Below, one piece after another: positions 1 to 6,771 of a DNA stretch of 15,548 nt (within the stretch, counting starts at the first letter, position 1; every line of letters begins with the position of its first letter). The notes below the pieces were generated by a model. It was not told where the DNA came from, ran no database searches, and saw nothing but the letters and a program-made list of their open reading frames with translations. Source of the stretch: CAZOGW01 sp964579415 (GTDB taxonomy: Bacteria > Actinomycetota > Acidimicrobiia > Spongiisociales > UBA5794); assembly GCA_964579415.1 (NCBI GenBank), contig CAZOGW010000072.1, positions 1-15,548 of the forward strand, given 5' to 3'. A program made the position numbers and the translations under genes.

Positions 1-56
1 AAGTACTAGGTACTAAGTACTAGGTACTAAGTACTAGGTACTAAGTACTAGGTACC
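1..56. repeat. GTAC heptad array A (8 units)
   Basis: Eight perfect-length 7-bp units alternate AAGTACT and AGGTACT, the last ending in C. Every unit carries the GTAC palindrome. The array begins at the window edge and may be longer. The same degenerate heptad recurs in five other intergenic spots of this window. There are no unique spacers, so it is not a CRISPR array. Confidence 0.9.
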
Positions 57-238
57 AATCCGGACGCCCGTGCATGCAGGCTCAACTGGATACCGAATCC
101 GCCGCTCACCAGGAACTCACCGCCATTGTGTGCGGCGGCACTGAGCACTACGCGCATCTGAGAAGTAGCGAACGAGATGGGGACCTACGGAAGTCCTCGC
201 CGCTCCCGCTTCGAAATGGGCTGGCAGTGGTCGCCAGA

Positions 239-290
239 TACGTAGTACTTAGTACGTAGTACTTAGTACGTAGTACTTAGTACCTAGTAC
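239..290. repeat. GTAC heptad array B (inverted relative to A)
   Basis: About seven 7-bp units, mainly TAGTACG alternating with TAGTACT and ending in TAGTACC. Read on the minus strand this becomes GTACTAA/GTACTAC, the same family as array A in the opposite orientation. The segment 57-238 between A and B has no convincing gene, RNA or other structure that I can see. Array B lies immediately downstream of the rplQ hairpin. Confidence 0.88.
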
Positions 291-297
291 CCCTCGC

Positions 298-323
298 GGC
301 GGGAGGGGTCGCACCCCTCCGCC
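298..323 (-). terminator. Hairpin downstream of rplQ (probable operon terminator)
   Basis: A perfect 8-bp stem, GGAGGGGT / ACCCCTCC with loop CGC, extends by three more pairs across a one-base bulge. It starts 4 nt past the rplQ stop, where the alpha operon should end. No U-tract follows on the minus strand, so it is not a canonical intrinsic terminator; it could also stabilise the 3' end. Confidence 0.6.
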
Positions 324-327
324 TACC

Positions 328-678
328 TCACACCAGTTCTATGACTGCCATCTCGGCGCCGTCGCCGCGGCGGGGGCCGAGCTTGACGATCCGGGTGTAG
401 CCGCCGGGGCGGTCGCCGTAGCGGGGCGCCACGTCGTCGAAGAGCTTGGTCACCACGCCGTTGTCCTCGATCTTGCGGAGGACGGTCCGGCGGGCGTGCA
501 GATCACCGCGGCGGGCCTTGGTGATGATCTTCTCGACGTAGGGGCGCAGCATCTTGGCCTTGGCCTCGGTGGTGGTCACCCGCTCTTCGACGATAAGGGA
601 GGCAGCCAGATTCGCAAGGATCTTGCGTTGGTGGGACGGGCTACCGCCGAGGCGGGCGCCCTTCTTCGGGGTGGGCAT
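328..678 (-). CDS. rplQ: 50S ribosomal protein L17 (bL17)
   Basis: Large-subunit ribosomal protein near the polypeptide exit tunnel. The 116-residue product has the bL17 N-terminal signature (PTPKKGARLGGSPSHQRKIL, residues 2-21), followed by the basic segments LIVEERVTTTEAKAK and LRPYVEKIITKAR. The usual C-terminal end in a hydrophobic strand (MAVIELV) is present. Length is normal for the compact actinobacterial form without a long acidic tail. The ATG lies 2 nt beyond the rpoA stop, with GGAGGGG inside the rpoA 3' end as a plausible ribosome-binding site, so translation is probably coupled to rpoA. It is the last gene of the alpha operon; a strong hairpin follows. I am confident in the identification. 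Confidence 0.97.
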   Translation of the reverse strand: MPTPKKGARLGGSPSHQRKILANLAASLIVEERVTTTEAKAKMLRPYVEKIITKARRGDLHARRTVLRKIEDNGVVTKLFDDVAPRYGDRPGGYTRIVKLGPRRGDGAEMAVIELV

Positions 679-680
679 CG

Positions 681-1634
681 TCAGTCAACCCCTCCGTCGG
701 AGTCGGCCGAGGAGCGCAGCGACAAACCCAGCTCGTCGAGCTTGGCGGTCACCTCTTCGAGGCTCTTCTGGCCGAAGTTGGTGATGTTGAGGAGGTCGTC
801 CTCGGTCTTCTCGATGAGCTCGCCCACCGTGTGGATCTGCGCCCTGCGCAGGCAGTTGCGGGGACGCTCGGAGAGATCGAGCGCCTCGATGGGCAGATCC
901 AGGTCGGCGGAGCCCGAGTCGGGGATGACCACGTCGCCGAGCTCCAGGCCGAGGCCCTCGTCGAGGTCGGCGAAGAGGCCGAACAGTTCGCGGAGTGTCT
1001 TGCCAGCCGAGGACAGCGCCTCGCTGGGGGACACCGAACCGTCGGTCTCGACGTCGATGACCAGCTTGTCGAAGTCGGTCATCATGCCCACCTGGGTGCT
1101 GTCCACCCGGTAGGTGACCTTGCGTACCGGCGAGAAGATCGAGTCGATCGGGATGACCCCGATGGTGTCGGTCCTCTTGTTGCGGTCGGCGCTGCGGTAG
1201 CCGACACCGCGCTCGGCGGTGAGCTCGACCTCGAGGCGGCCCGAGGCGGAGAGGCTGGCGAGGTGGTGGTCGACGTTGACCACCTCGACGCCGGCAGGAA
1301 CCTTGAGGTCACCGGCGGACACGTCGGCCTTGCCCTTGGCGGAGACGTAGAGCGTGGCCGGCTCGTCGGTCTCCATGCGCAGCACGACCTGCTTGAGGTT
1401 CAAGATGAAGTCGACGACGTCCTCGACGACTCCTTCGATGGTGGAGAACTCGTGCTGGACTCCTTCGATGCGCACCGACGAAATGGCGGCACCGGGGATG
1501 CGCGACAGCAGGGTGCGGCGAAGGGTGTTGCCAAGCGTGTACCCGAAACCGGGCTCGAGCGGTTCGATGACGAACCGCGAGCGGGTATCGGAGACTGGCT
1601 CCTCTTCGATGGTCGGACGCTGGACGATGAGCAC
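681..1634 (-). CDS. rpoA: RNA polymerase subunit alpha
   Basis: The alpha subunit nucleates RNA polymerase assembly as a dimer and contacts promoter UP elements and activators. The 317-residue product begins with (M)LIVQRPT and contains the alpha-NTD dimerisation core (RFVIEPLEPGFGYTLGNTLR, residues 20-39). The alpha-CTD covers about residues 245-305. Its DNA-contact residues align with the E. coli ones: R257 (R265), N260 (N268), G288 (G296), K290 (K298) and S291 (S299). The start is GTG at 1634: an open frame runs far upstream, but homology begins at LIVQRP and GAGGAG sits 6 nt before the GTG. The gene follows rpsD by 50 nt and ends 2 nt before rplQ. The acidic tail is short (SSADSDGGVD). 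Confidence 0.98.
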   Translation of the reverse strand: MLIVQRPTIEEEPVSDTRSRFVIEPLEPGFGYTLGNTLRRTLLSRIPGAAISSVRIEGVQHEFSTIEGVVEDVVDFILNLKQVVLRMETDEPATLYVSAKGKADVSAGDLKVPAGVEVVNVDHHLASLSASGRLEVELTAERGVGYRSADRNKRTDTIGVIPIDSIFSPVRKVTYRVDSTQVGMMTDFDKLVIDVETDGSVSPSEALSSAGKTLRELFGLFADLDEGLGLELGDVVIPDSGSADLDLPIEALDLSERPRNCLRRAQIHTVGELIEKTEDDLLNITNFGQKSLEEVTAKLDELGLSLRSSADSDGGVD

Positions 1635-1684
1635 GCGGCGCTCCTCGGATCGGGATCTGTGACTGTGACTTGTGAAGACTGCGG

Positions 1685-2290
1685 CTACTTGGAGTACAGC
1701 TCGACGACGAGCTGCTCCTGGATATCGGTGTCGATCTGCTGGCGGCTGGGCAGCATGGTGACGGTCACCTTGCGCTCCCTGGGATCGACATCGAGCCATT
1801 CGGGCGCACGCCGGTCCACCGTGTCGATGGCCTGGACCACCGGGAAGGCTTCCTTGCTGCGCTCCTTGATGGTGACCGAGTCGCCCTGACGCACCTGGTA
1901 CGAGGGCACATCGACCTTCCTGCCGTTGACGAGGAAGTGGCCGTGGCTGACGAGCTGGCGGGCCTGAGGCCGGGTACGGGCGAAGCCCGACCGGTAGATC
2001 ACGTTGTCGAGTCGGACCTCGAGGAGGCGCAGCAGGTTCTCGCCGGTGATGCCGGACTGGCGGGCCGCCTTGGCGTAGTAGTTGCGGAAGGGCTTCTCCA
2101 GCACGCCGTACATGAAGCGCAGCTTCTGCTTCTCGCGGAGCTGGATCTGGTACTGCGACTCGCGGATACGGCCGCGGCCGTGCTCGCCCGGCGGGTAGGG
2201 CCGGCGATCGAAGTACTTCGCCTTGTTCTCGTCGAGGAGTTGCCGGGCGCGCCGGCTGACCTTGGTGCGGGGACCGGTATAACGGGCCAT
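1685..2290 (-). CDS. rpsD: 30S ribosomal protein S4 (uS4), zinc-free form
   Basis: Primary 16S rRNA-binding protein that nucleates assembly of the 30S body. The 201-residue product starts MARYTGP, carries YPPGEHGRGR in the N-terminal domain and has the S4 RNA-binding domain from about residue 92 (LLRLLEVRLDNVIYRSGFA, then ARQLVSHGHFLVNGRKVDVP). The protein contains no cysteine, so this is the zinc-independent (C-minus) type. I chose the ATG at 2290, 2 nt past the rpsK stop, over an upstream in-frame ATG at 2323, because the family start is MARY; AAGGGG lies upstream. Coupling to rpsK is likely. S4 also autoregulates this operon in some bacteria, but no leader structure can be assigned to it here. 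Confidence 0.97.
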   Translation of the reverse strand: MARYTGPRTKVSRRARQLLDENKAKYFDRRPYPPGEHGRGRIRESQYQIQLREKQKLRFMYGVLEKPFRNYYAKAARQSGITGENLLRLLEVRLDNVIYRSGFARTRPQARQLVSHGHFLVNGRKVDVPSYQVRQGDSVTIKERSKEAFPVVQAIDTVDRRAPEWLDVDPRERKVTVTMLPSRQQIDTDIQEQLVVELYSK

Positions 2291-2292
2291 GG

Positions 2293-2685
2293 CTAGCGCC
2301 CCTTCCGCTTCTTGGGGCGGCAACCGTTGTGGGGAACCGGCGTGGTGTCGCGGATGCCGGTGATCTCGATGCCCATGTTCTGCAGGGTGCGGATGGCGGT
2401 CTCACGCCCGGAGCCGGAGCCACGCACGATGACGTCCAGCTTGCGCATCCCCATCTCGCCGGCGGTGCGAGCTGCCTGCTCGGCTGCCACCTGGGCGGCG
2501 TAGGGCGTCGACTTGCGAGAGCCCTTGAAGCCGACGGAGCCGCCCGACGACCACGCCACGACATCCCCGTCCTGGTCGGAGATGGTGATGATGGTGTTGT
2601 TGAAGCTGGCCTTGATGTGCGCCTGCCCGTGAGGGATGTTGCGCTTGACCCGCCGACGACCGCCGCTGCGTTGAGGTTTTGCCAC
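2293..2685 (-). CDS. rpsK: 30S ribosomal protein S11 (uS11)
   Basis: Platform protein of the 30S subunit, near the E site and the anti-Shine-Dalgarno end of 16S rRNA. The 130-residue product shows the S11 hallmarks: GQAHIKASFNNTIITISD in the first third, WSSGGSVGFKGSRKSTPYAA in the middle and GIRDTTPVPHNGCRPKKRKG at the C-terminus. Length is typical. The start codon is GTG at 2685, preceded by GGAAGGATCCAA, a good ribosome-binding site. The gene lies 18 nt downstream of rpsM and 2 nt upstream of rpsD in the standard alpha-operon order. Confidence 0.97.
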   Translation of the reverse strand: MAKPQRSGGRRRVKRNIPHGQAHIKASFNNTIITISDQDGDVVAWSSGGSVGFKGSRKSTPYAAQVAAEQAARTAGEMGMRKLDVIVRGSGSGRETAIRTLQNMGIEITGIRDTTPVPHNGCRPKKRKGR

Positions 2686-2703
2686 TTGGATCCTTCCCCC
2701 GGC

Positions 2704-3081
2704 CTACTTGCCGACCTTCTTCTTCCCGGCGACCGGGGCGGACTTGCCCTTGCGCGTCCGGGCGTTGGTGTGGGTGCGCTGACCCCTCACCGGGAGGCCA
2801 CGCCGGTGGCGGAGGCCCTGGTAGCTGCCGATCTCGATCTTCCGCTTGATGTTCTGCGCGATGTCACGGCGCAGGTCGCCCTCGACGGTGAGGTTGGCGT
2901 CGATGTACTGCCGGATGTGGACCACCTCGGAGTCGGTGAGGTCCCGGACCTTGGTGTCGAAGTCGATCTCGAGATCCCGGAGGATCTGATGAGAGCGCGT
3001 GCGGCCCACCCCGAAGATGTAGGTGAGACCGATCTCGACTCGCTTGTCTCTGGGCAGGTCTGTTCCGGCGATACGTGCCAT
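2704..3081 (-). CDS. rpsM: 30S ribosomal protein S13 (uS13)
   Basis: Head protein of the 30S subunit, contacting the P-site tRNA and the B1 intersubunit bridges. The 125-residue product starts MARIAGTDLPRDKRVEIGLT, carries the helix-two-turns-helix region (YIFGVGRTRSHQIL) and ends in a lysine- and arginine-rich tail after GLRHRRGLPVRGQRTHTNAR. Length is normal. The ATG lies 8 nt after the rpmJ stop. The best ribosome-binding site is an AGGGG at the end of rpmJ, slightly distant, so the two genes are probably translated as a coupled pair. Confidence 0.97.
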   Translation of the reverse strand: MARIAGTDLPRDKRVEIGLTYIFGVGRTRSHQILRDLEIDFDTKVRDLTDSEVVHIRQYIDANLTVEGDLRRDIAQNIKRKIEIGSYQGLRHRRGLPVRGQRTHTNARTRKGKSAPVAGKKKVGK

Positions 3082-3089
3082 GGTGCTGG

Positions 3090-3203
3090 TTACCCCTGAC
3101 GTTGCTTATGGCGCGGGTTGGAGCAGATCACCCAGACGCGCCCATGGCGACGGATGACCCTGCACTTCTCACACATCGGTTTTGCGGAGGCGGAAACCTT
3201 CAT
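3090..3203 (-). CDS. rpmJ: 50S ribosomal protein L36 (bL36), zinc-binding form
   Basis: Smallest ribosomal protein, a zinc-ribbon element near the base of the large subunit. Translating the minus strand gives 37 residues: MKVSASAKPMCEKC, then RVIRRHGRVWVIC, then SNPRHKQRQG and a TAA stop. C11, C14, C27 and H32 form the expected zinc site, so this is the C-plus form. It is the first gene of the operon here; infA, which usually precedes it in actinobacteria, is not present upstream. The ribosome-binding site is weak (GGGACGAAAG about 6 nt before the ATG). Confidence 0.96.
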   Translation of the reverse strand: MKVSASAKPMCEKCRVIRRHGRVWVICSNPRHKQRQG

Positions 3204-3368
3204 CGGTCTTTCGTCCCGTGATCTGAGTTACTGTCTGCGATCCGTCCCGGAGCACCGGATGCCGTGGCCTCGCGTGCGCCCGTCATCGGAGTTCACCGTG
3301 TGTTGGTGGCCCTCGACGACGTCCCGTTCACCGCGGTGCGTCGCCTGTCTCGTGCCACGACGAATCAC

Positions 3369-3385
3369 CGGCCCGAACCGGGCCG
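3369..3385. other. 7-bp GC hairpin in the rpmJ leader region
   Basis: A perfect inverted repeat, CGGCCCG / CGGGCCG with loop AAC. If the proposed promoter at 3394-3423 is used, this hairpin falls at the extreme 5' end of the ribosomal operon mRNA, where it could protect the transcript or influence initiation. No U-tract follows on either strand, so a terminator role is unlikely. Confidence 0.5.
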
Positions 3386-3393
3386 AAGGCGGA

Positions 3394-3423
3394 ATGATAG
3401 AGCGACGCGCGATCTATCGGCAA
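3394..3423 (-). promoter_or_regulatory. Candidate promoter of the rpmJ-rplQ operon
   Basis: On the minus strand TTGCCG (3418-3423) and TATCAT (3394-3399) are separated by 18 bp, a fair fit to the vegetative -35/-10 consensus. Transcription would begin near 3387 and leave a leader of about 185 nt before rpmJ. This is the best match I found by eye in the divergent region; it is not proven. Confidence 0.45.
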
Positions 3424-3449
3424 ATCTGTGATCTGACGACGGCACAAGG

Positions 3450-3480
3450 GATACTTGGTACTCGGTACTTGGTATCTGGC
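3450..3480. repeat. GTAC heptad array C (4 degenerate units)
   Basis: Units GATACTT, GGTACTC, GGTACTT and GGTATCT followed by GGC. The last 24 bases match the reverse complement of array D at 21 of 24 positions, so C and D form an inverted repeat around a 60-bp spacer. The array lies just upstream of the proposed -35 box of the ribosomal operon. Confidence 0.8.
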
Positions 3481-3540
3481 GACCCCCGCAAGGCCCACTG
3501 GCCCGAGGCATCGCGTACCCAACGAGACACTGCCGCGCAT

Positions 3541-3564
3541 GCCAGGTACCAGGTACCAAGTACC
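3541..3564. repeat. GTAC heptad array D (3 units, inverted to C)
   Basis: GCC followed by AGGTACC, AGGTACC and AAGTACC. It pairs with array C as an imperfect 24-bp inverted repeat and ends 33 bp before the start of the first esterase gene. The rest of the intergenic stretch 3204-3597 holds the candidate promoter and the GC hairpin, and I see no gene in it. Confidence 0.8.
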
Positions 3565-3597
3565 TCCCCGCGGCGCCGGAAGATAGGCTCCCTACCG

Positions 3598-4776
3598 ATG
3601 ACTGCCCTCGAACCCTTGCCGCTTCCCGACATCCTGGCCACCGCGGCGCGATCGATGGCTCCCGCCTACCTGCGCCGGCGGCTGGTGCGGGTGGGAACGC
3701 CTTATACGGTGGGGAGGACGACCACGTTCGCGTACGTGGGTGACGCCAAGGCGGTGCGGGTGGTGCACTTCATGGCACGGTTCCCCAGGATCCCCGACAT
3801 GGAGCGGCTCGGTGGGTCCGACCTGTGGCACGTCACCGTGGAGCTGCCGGAGCGGTCCCGTCTCGAGTACAAGATCGAGGTGACGCGGGAGGGTCGCACC
3901 GACCGGATCGTCGACCCGCTCAACCGGCGTACCGCCTCCGACCCGTTCGGGTCGAACTCGGTGGCGCACGGGCCCGGCTACGTCGACCCGGCGTGGGCCA
4001 ACCCCTCACCTGAGGCAGCCGCCGGCACCGTGGAGGCTTTCGACGTCCCCTCGGCCGCATTCGGTGACGAGCGCACCCTGTCGGTCTACCTGCCGGACGG
4101 CTTCCCCGACGGTGGTCCATACCCGCTCGCCGTCCTCCACGACGGCAGCGATCTCATCGAGTATGCCTCCGTGGACACCGTGCTCGACAACCTCATCGGG
4201 ACAGGGTCGGTTGCTCCGCTCGTCGCCGTCCTCCTCGACCCGATCGACCGCAACCACGAGTACGCCGGGGACCCGAGGCACACCCGCTTCGTCCTCGACG
4301 AGGTGCTCACCCACGCCGACCGGAAGCTCCACGTCGCCACCGACCCCGGGCTGCGCATCCTGGGCGGCTGCAGCCTGGGTGCGGTCGCCACGCTGGCGAC
4401 GGCTGCGGCGCAGCCGGGCAGCTTCAGCTCGCTGATGATGCTGTCAGGATCGTTCGTGACATCCCTGGGCGGCCCCTGGGGACGGACCGGACCGGTGTTC
4501 GAACGGGTGGTGGCCACGATGGACGCCTTCTTCGATTCGCCGGTCCGCCCTGCCGACCGTGCCTGGATGGCGTGCGGCGCCTACGAGGGACTCGCCGCCG
4601 ACAACCGGGCACTGGTACCGGCGTTACGGGAAAAGGGCATGGATGTGCACTACGAGGAGCCACCCGACGGGCACCACTGGGTCGGGTGGCGCAACAGCAT
4701 CGGGACTGCGCTGCAAGCCCTGCTACCGGGGCACGCCAGCGAACCGGAGGCCCCGGCGAGTACCGTGGGGGTATGA
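3598..4776 (+). CDS. Fes-like alpha/beta-hydrolase esterase with N-terminal E-set domain
   Basis: Putative serine esterase of the enterochelin-esterase/esterase D family (PF00756), 392 residues. The N-terminal part (about 38-125) resembles the CBM48/E-set domain of Fes: LEYKIEV, DPLNR and FGSNSV. The catalytic domain follows, with a VLHDGSD loop (179-185), the nucleophile elbow G257-C-S259-L-G261, a probable acid E330 (GAYEG) and H359 in DGHHWVGWR. No signal peptide or membrane segment is visible, so it is probably cytoplasmic. I start at ATG 3598: the frame stays open to 3118, but that extension runs antisense to rpmJ and through repeats. TAGGCT 8 nt before the ATG could be the -10 of a leaderless transcript. 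The stop overlaps the ATP-grasp start (ATGA), so it is the first gene of a coupled operon. The substrate is unknown; despite the fold, no siderophore genes are nearby. Confidence 0.82.
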   Translation: MTALEPLPLPDILATAARSMAPAYLRRRLVRVGTPYTVGRTTTFAYVGDAKAVRVVHFMARFPRIPDMERLGGSDLWHVTVELPERSRLEYKIEVTREGRTDRIVDPLNRRTASDPFGSNSVAHGPGYVDPAWANPSPEAAAGTVEAFDVPSAAFGDERTLSVYLPDGFPDGGPYPLAVLHDGSDLIEYASVDTVLDNLIGTGSVAPLVAVLLDPIDRNHEYAGDPRHTRFVLDEVLTHADRKLHVATDPGLRILGGCSLGAVATLATAAAQPGSFSSLMMLSGSFVTSLGGPWGRTGPVFERVVATMDAFFDSPVRPADRAWMACGAYEGLAADNRALVPALREKGMDVHYEEPPDGHHWVGWRNSIGTALQALLPGHASEPEAPASTVGV

Positions 4777-6041
4777 GCGCGACACGCACCATCGGGCTTA
4801 GCCTCGGCGCCGACCTGTGCTGGCCCTTCTTCTACGAGGACATCCTCGCCGAACTCCGCCCCACCGCCACCATCGACGGCGAGACGGTCGACTTCGCCGT
4901 CGAGCGGATCACCATCGAACCCTTCGATCTGGCCCAGCCGGTGAAGTACGACGTGGTGCTCGACCGGCTGACGCCGTGGTACCACACCTCCCGGGAATGG
5001 ATCAAGAAGGCCGTCGTGATGGACGACCTCTACGTCCTCAACAGCCCGTTCACCCTCCAGGCGATGCAGAAGCACACCTCGTACGCCGCCATGATGCGTC
5101 TCGGGGTACCGGTGCCGAAGACCTGGATGCTGCCGCCCAAGGACTACGCCCGCACCGACCCCCTCGAAGCCGACGTCGACGTGACATTGTCGCTGTACGC
5201 CCGCATGTTCGACCTGGCCGCCATCGGCGAGGAGATCGGCTACCCCCTCTTCATGAAGCCCTACGACGGGGGCGCCTGGGTGGGAGTGAGCCGCATCGAC
5301 AACGCCGAGGAACTGCAGACCGCCTACGACGAGTCGGGCAACCGCATCATGCACCTGCAGCAGGCGGTCCATCCCTTCGACCTGTTCGTGCGCTGCCTGG
5401 CGGTCGGACCGCAGGTCAACATCATGAGCTACGACCCCGACGCCCCCCTTCACGACCGTTACAGGGTCGACTTCGACTTTCTCGGTGGCGACGACTGGCA
5501 GCAGCTCACCGACCTCACCCTCACCATCAACACCTTCTTCGGTTGGGACTTCAACTCCTGCGAGGCGCTGCGCGACGAGAACGGCGTGTTCCGCCCCATC
5601 GACTTCGCCAATGCCAACCCCGACTCGCAGGTCACGTCGCTGCACTACCACCTGCCCTGGCTGGTGAAGGCCCTCATCCGCTGGTCGCTGTTCTGCGCCG
5701 CCACGCAGCGGCGCATGCACCACGACCTGCACTGGGACGAATTCTTCGCCGTCGCCGCCGAGCACGAGTCGTACCCGGAGCGCCTGGCCGCCCTCGGCGA
5801 CCTCGCCCGCCGCCGGCTCGACGCCGACCGGTTCTGGGAGTTCTGCGACACCAGCCTGGCCAACCTCGACGAGGTGGCGCTGGAATACTTCGGCCGCCCT
5901 CAGGTGAAGGAGATCATCCGCCGCAAGGTGGCCGCGGTGTTCCCCGAGCACGAGGTGGAGCAGTTCACCGAGCACTTCTTCGGGCTCATCGGGTTCTGGC
6001 GCCACACCGAGGCCGACCGCCTGGAGCAGGCGGCACCGTGA
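4773..6041 (+). CDS. ATP-grasp ligase (RimK/glutathione-synthetase-like)
   Basis: Predicted ATP-dependent carboxylate-amine (peptide-bond-forming) ligase, 422 residues. Visible ATP-grasp features are a preATP-grasp segment (about 1-95, including VVLDRLTPWYH), YPLFMKPYDGGAWVGVSRI (157-175) with the ATP-contacting K162 and the glycine loop, and E264 with PIDFANANPDS (275-285), where D277, N280 and N282 are the likely metal ligands. A helical tail of about 130 residues (290-422) is not part of the minimal fold and I do not recognise it. The ATG overlaps the upstream stop (ATGA) and its own stop overlaps the next start (GTGA), so translation is coupled on both sides. Being sandwiched between two esterases suggests that ligation and hydrolysis act on one metabolite. 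Substrates cannot be read from the sequence. Confidence 0.82.
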   Translation: MSATRTIGLSLGADLCWPFFYEDILAELRPTATIDGETVDFAVERITIEPFDLAQPVKYDVVLDRLTPWYHTSREWIKKAVVMDDLYVLNSPFTLQAMQKHTSYAAMMRLGVPVPKTWMLPPKDYARTDPLEADVDVTLSLYARMFDLAAIGEEIGYPLFMKPYDGGAWVGVSRIDNAEELQTAYDESGNRIMHLQQAVHPFDLFVRCLAVGPQVNIMSYDPDAPLHDRYRVDFDFLGGDDWQQLTDLTLTINTFFGWDFNSCEALRDENGVFRPIDFANANPDSQVTSLHYHLPWLVKALIRWSLFCAATQRRMHHDLHWDEFFAVAAEHESYPERLAALGDLARRRLDADRFWEFCDTSLANLDEVALEYFGRPQVKEIIRRKVAAVFPEHEVEQFTEHFFGLIGFWRHTEADRLEQAAP

Positions 6042-6763
6042 AGAACGTGGAGCGCTGGTACTCCGATCGGCTGGAGCAGGAGGTCACGCTGGCGCGGTGG
6101 GGCGACTTCGGCCGACCCGTGCTGTTGTTCCCCACCGCCGGCGGCGACGCCGAGGAGGTGGAGCGCTTCCTCATGATCGAGGCTCTCGGCGGGCTGCTGG
6201 CCGACGGGCGGATCAAGGTCTACTCGGTCGACTCGATCGCCGGCCGCTCCTGGCTCGACGAGAACGACCCCCGCCACTCGATGTGGCTACAGAACCAGTA
6301 CGACTCGTTCGTCACCAACGAGGTGGTCGCCGCCATCCGCGCCGACAGCGGGGACAGCGGCATCGAGATCATCAGCGCCGGGGCCTCGATCGGCGCCTTC
6401 TGGGCGCTCGAGGTGATCACCCGGCACCCCGACATCTTCTGCGCCGCGGTGTGCATGAGCGGCAGCTACGACTACACCGACCGCCTCCACGGTCACTGGA
6501 GCGAGGACTTCTACTTCAGCTCGCCGCTGCATTTCCTCCCCAACATGGGGGACAGTTGGGAACTCGAAGCGCTGCGCCGCCGCTTCATCCTGCTCGCTTA
6601 CGGCGGCGGCCGCTGGGAGAACCCCGACGAGTCATGGCGCGTCGCTCACATCCTCGGCGACAAGGGCATCCCCAACCGCGTCGATCCCTGGGGCCCGGAA
6701 TACGACCACGACTGGCCGGCGTGGCGCGAGATGCTCCCCCTCTACCTCGACAAGCTGGTGTAG
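6038..6763 (+). CDS. COG4947-like esterase, alpha/beta-hydrolase
   Basis: Putative serine hydrolase of the single-domain esterase group (PF00756/COG4947), 241 residues. Typical marks are the opening ERWYSDRL, the VLLFPTAGGDAEE loop (28-40), VYSVDSIAGRSW (61-72), the nucleophile motif G115-A-S117-I-G119, SGSYDY (141-146) and H224 in YDHDWPAWREM. E194 is a plausible acid. It lacks the N-terminal E-set domain of the first esterase, so the two are not tandem duplicates. The GTG start sits in a GTGA overlap with the ATP-grasp stop. A longer open frame upstream merely reads the ATP-grasp gene in another frame. No signal peptide is seen. The substrate is unknown. Confidence 0.82.
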   Translation: MKNVERWYSDRLEQEVTLARWGDFGRPVLLFPTAGGDAEEVERFLMIEALGGLLADGRIKVYSVDSIAGRSWLDENDPRHSMWLQNQYDSFVTNEVVAAIRADSGDSGIEIISAGASIGAFWALEVITRHPDIFCAAVCMSGSYDYTDRLHGHWSEDFYFSSPLHFLPNMGDSWELEALRRRFILLAYGGGRWENPDESWRVAHILGDKGIPNRVDPWGPEYDHDWPAWREMLPLYLDKLV

Positions 6764-6771
6764 CGGGCGGC

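Noticed and set aside
74..259. 61-codon open frame left of rplQ
   Set aside because: It reads directly into repeat array B for its C-terminus, has no ribosome-binding site and no family resemblance.
1..290. CRISPR array
   Set aside because: The units are 7 bp and contiguous, without unique spacers of constant length, and no cas gene is present.
1635..2564. Long upstream extension of the rpoA frame
   Set aside because: It runs across rpsD and into rpsK in another frame; homology and the GAGGAG site fix the rpoA start at the GTG.
3118..3597. Upstream extension of the first esterase frame
   Set aside because: It lies antisense to rpmJ and passes through the promoter region and both repeat arrays; family similarity begins only after 3598.
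3598..4776. Enterobactin-type siderophore esterase assignment
   Set aside because: The fold resembles Fes, but there are no siderophore biosynthesis or transport genes here, so a specific substrate name would be unsupported.
4650..6005. Long minus-strand open frame opposite the ATP-grasp gene
   Set aside because: It is a shadow frame typical of GC-rich DNA; the plus strand encodes recognisable ATP-grasp motifs.
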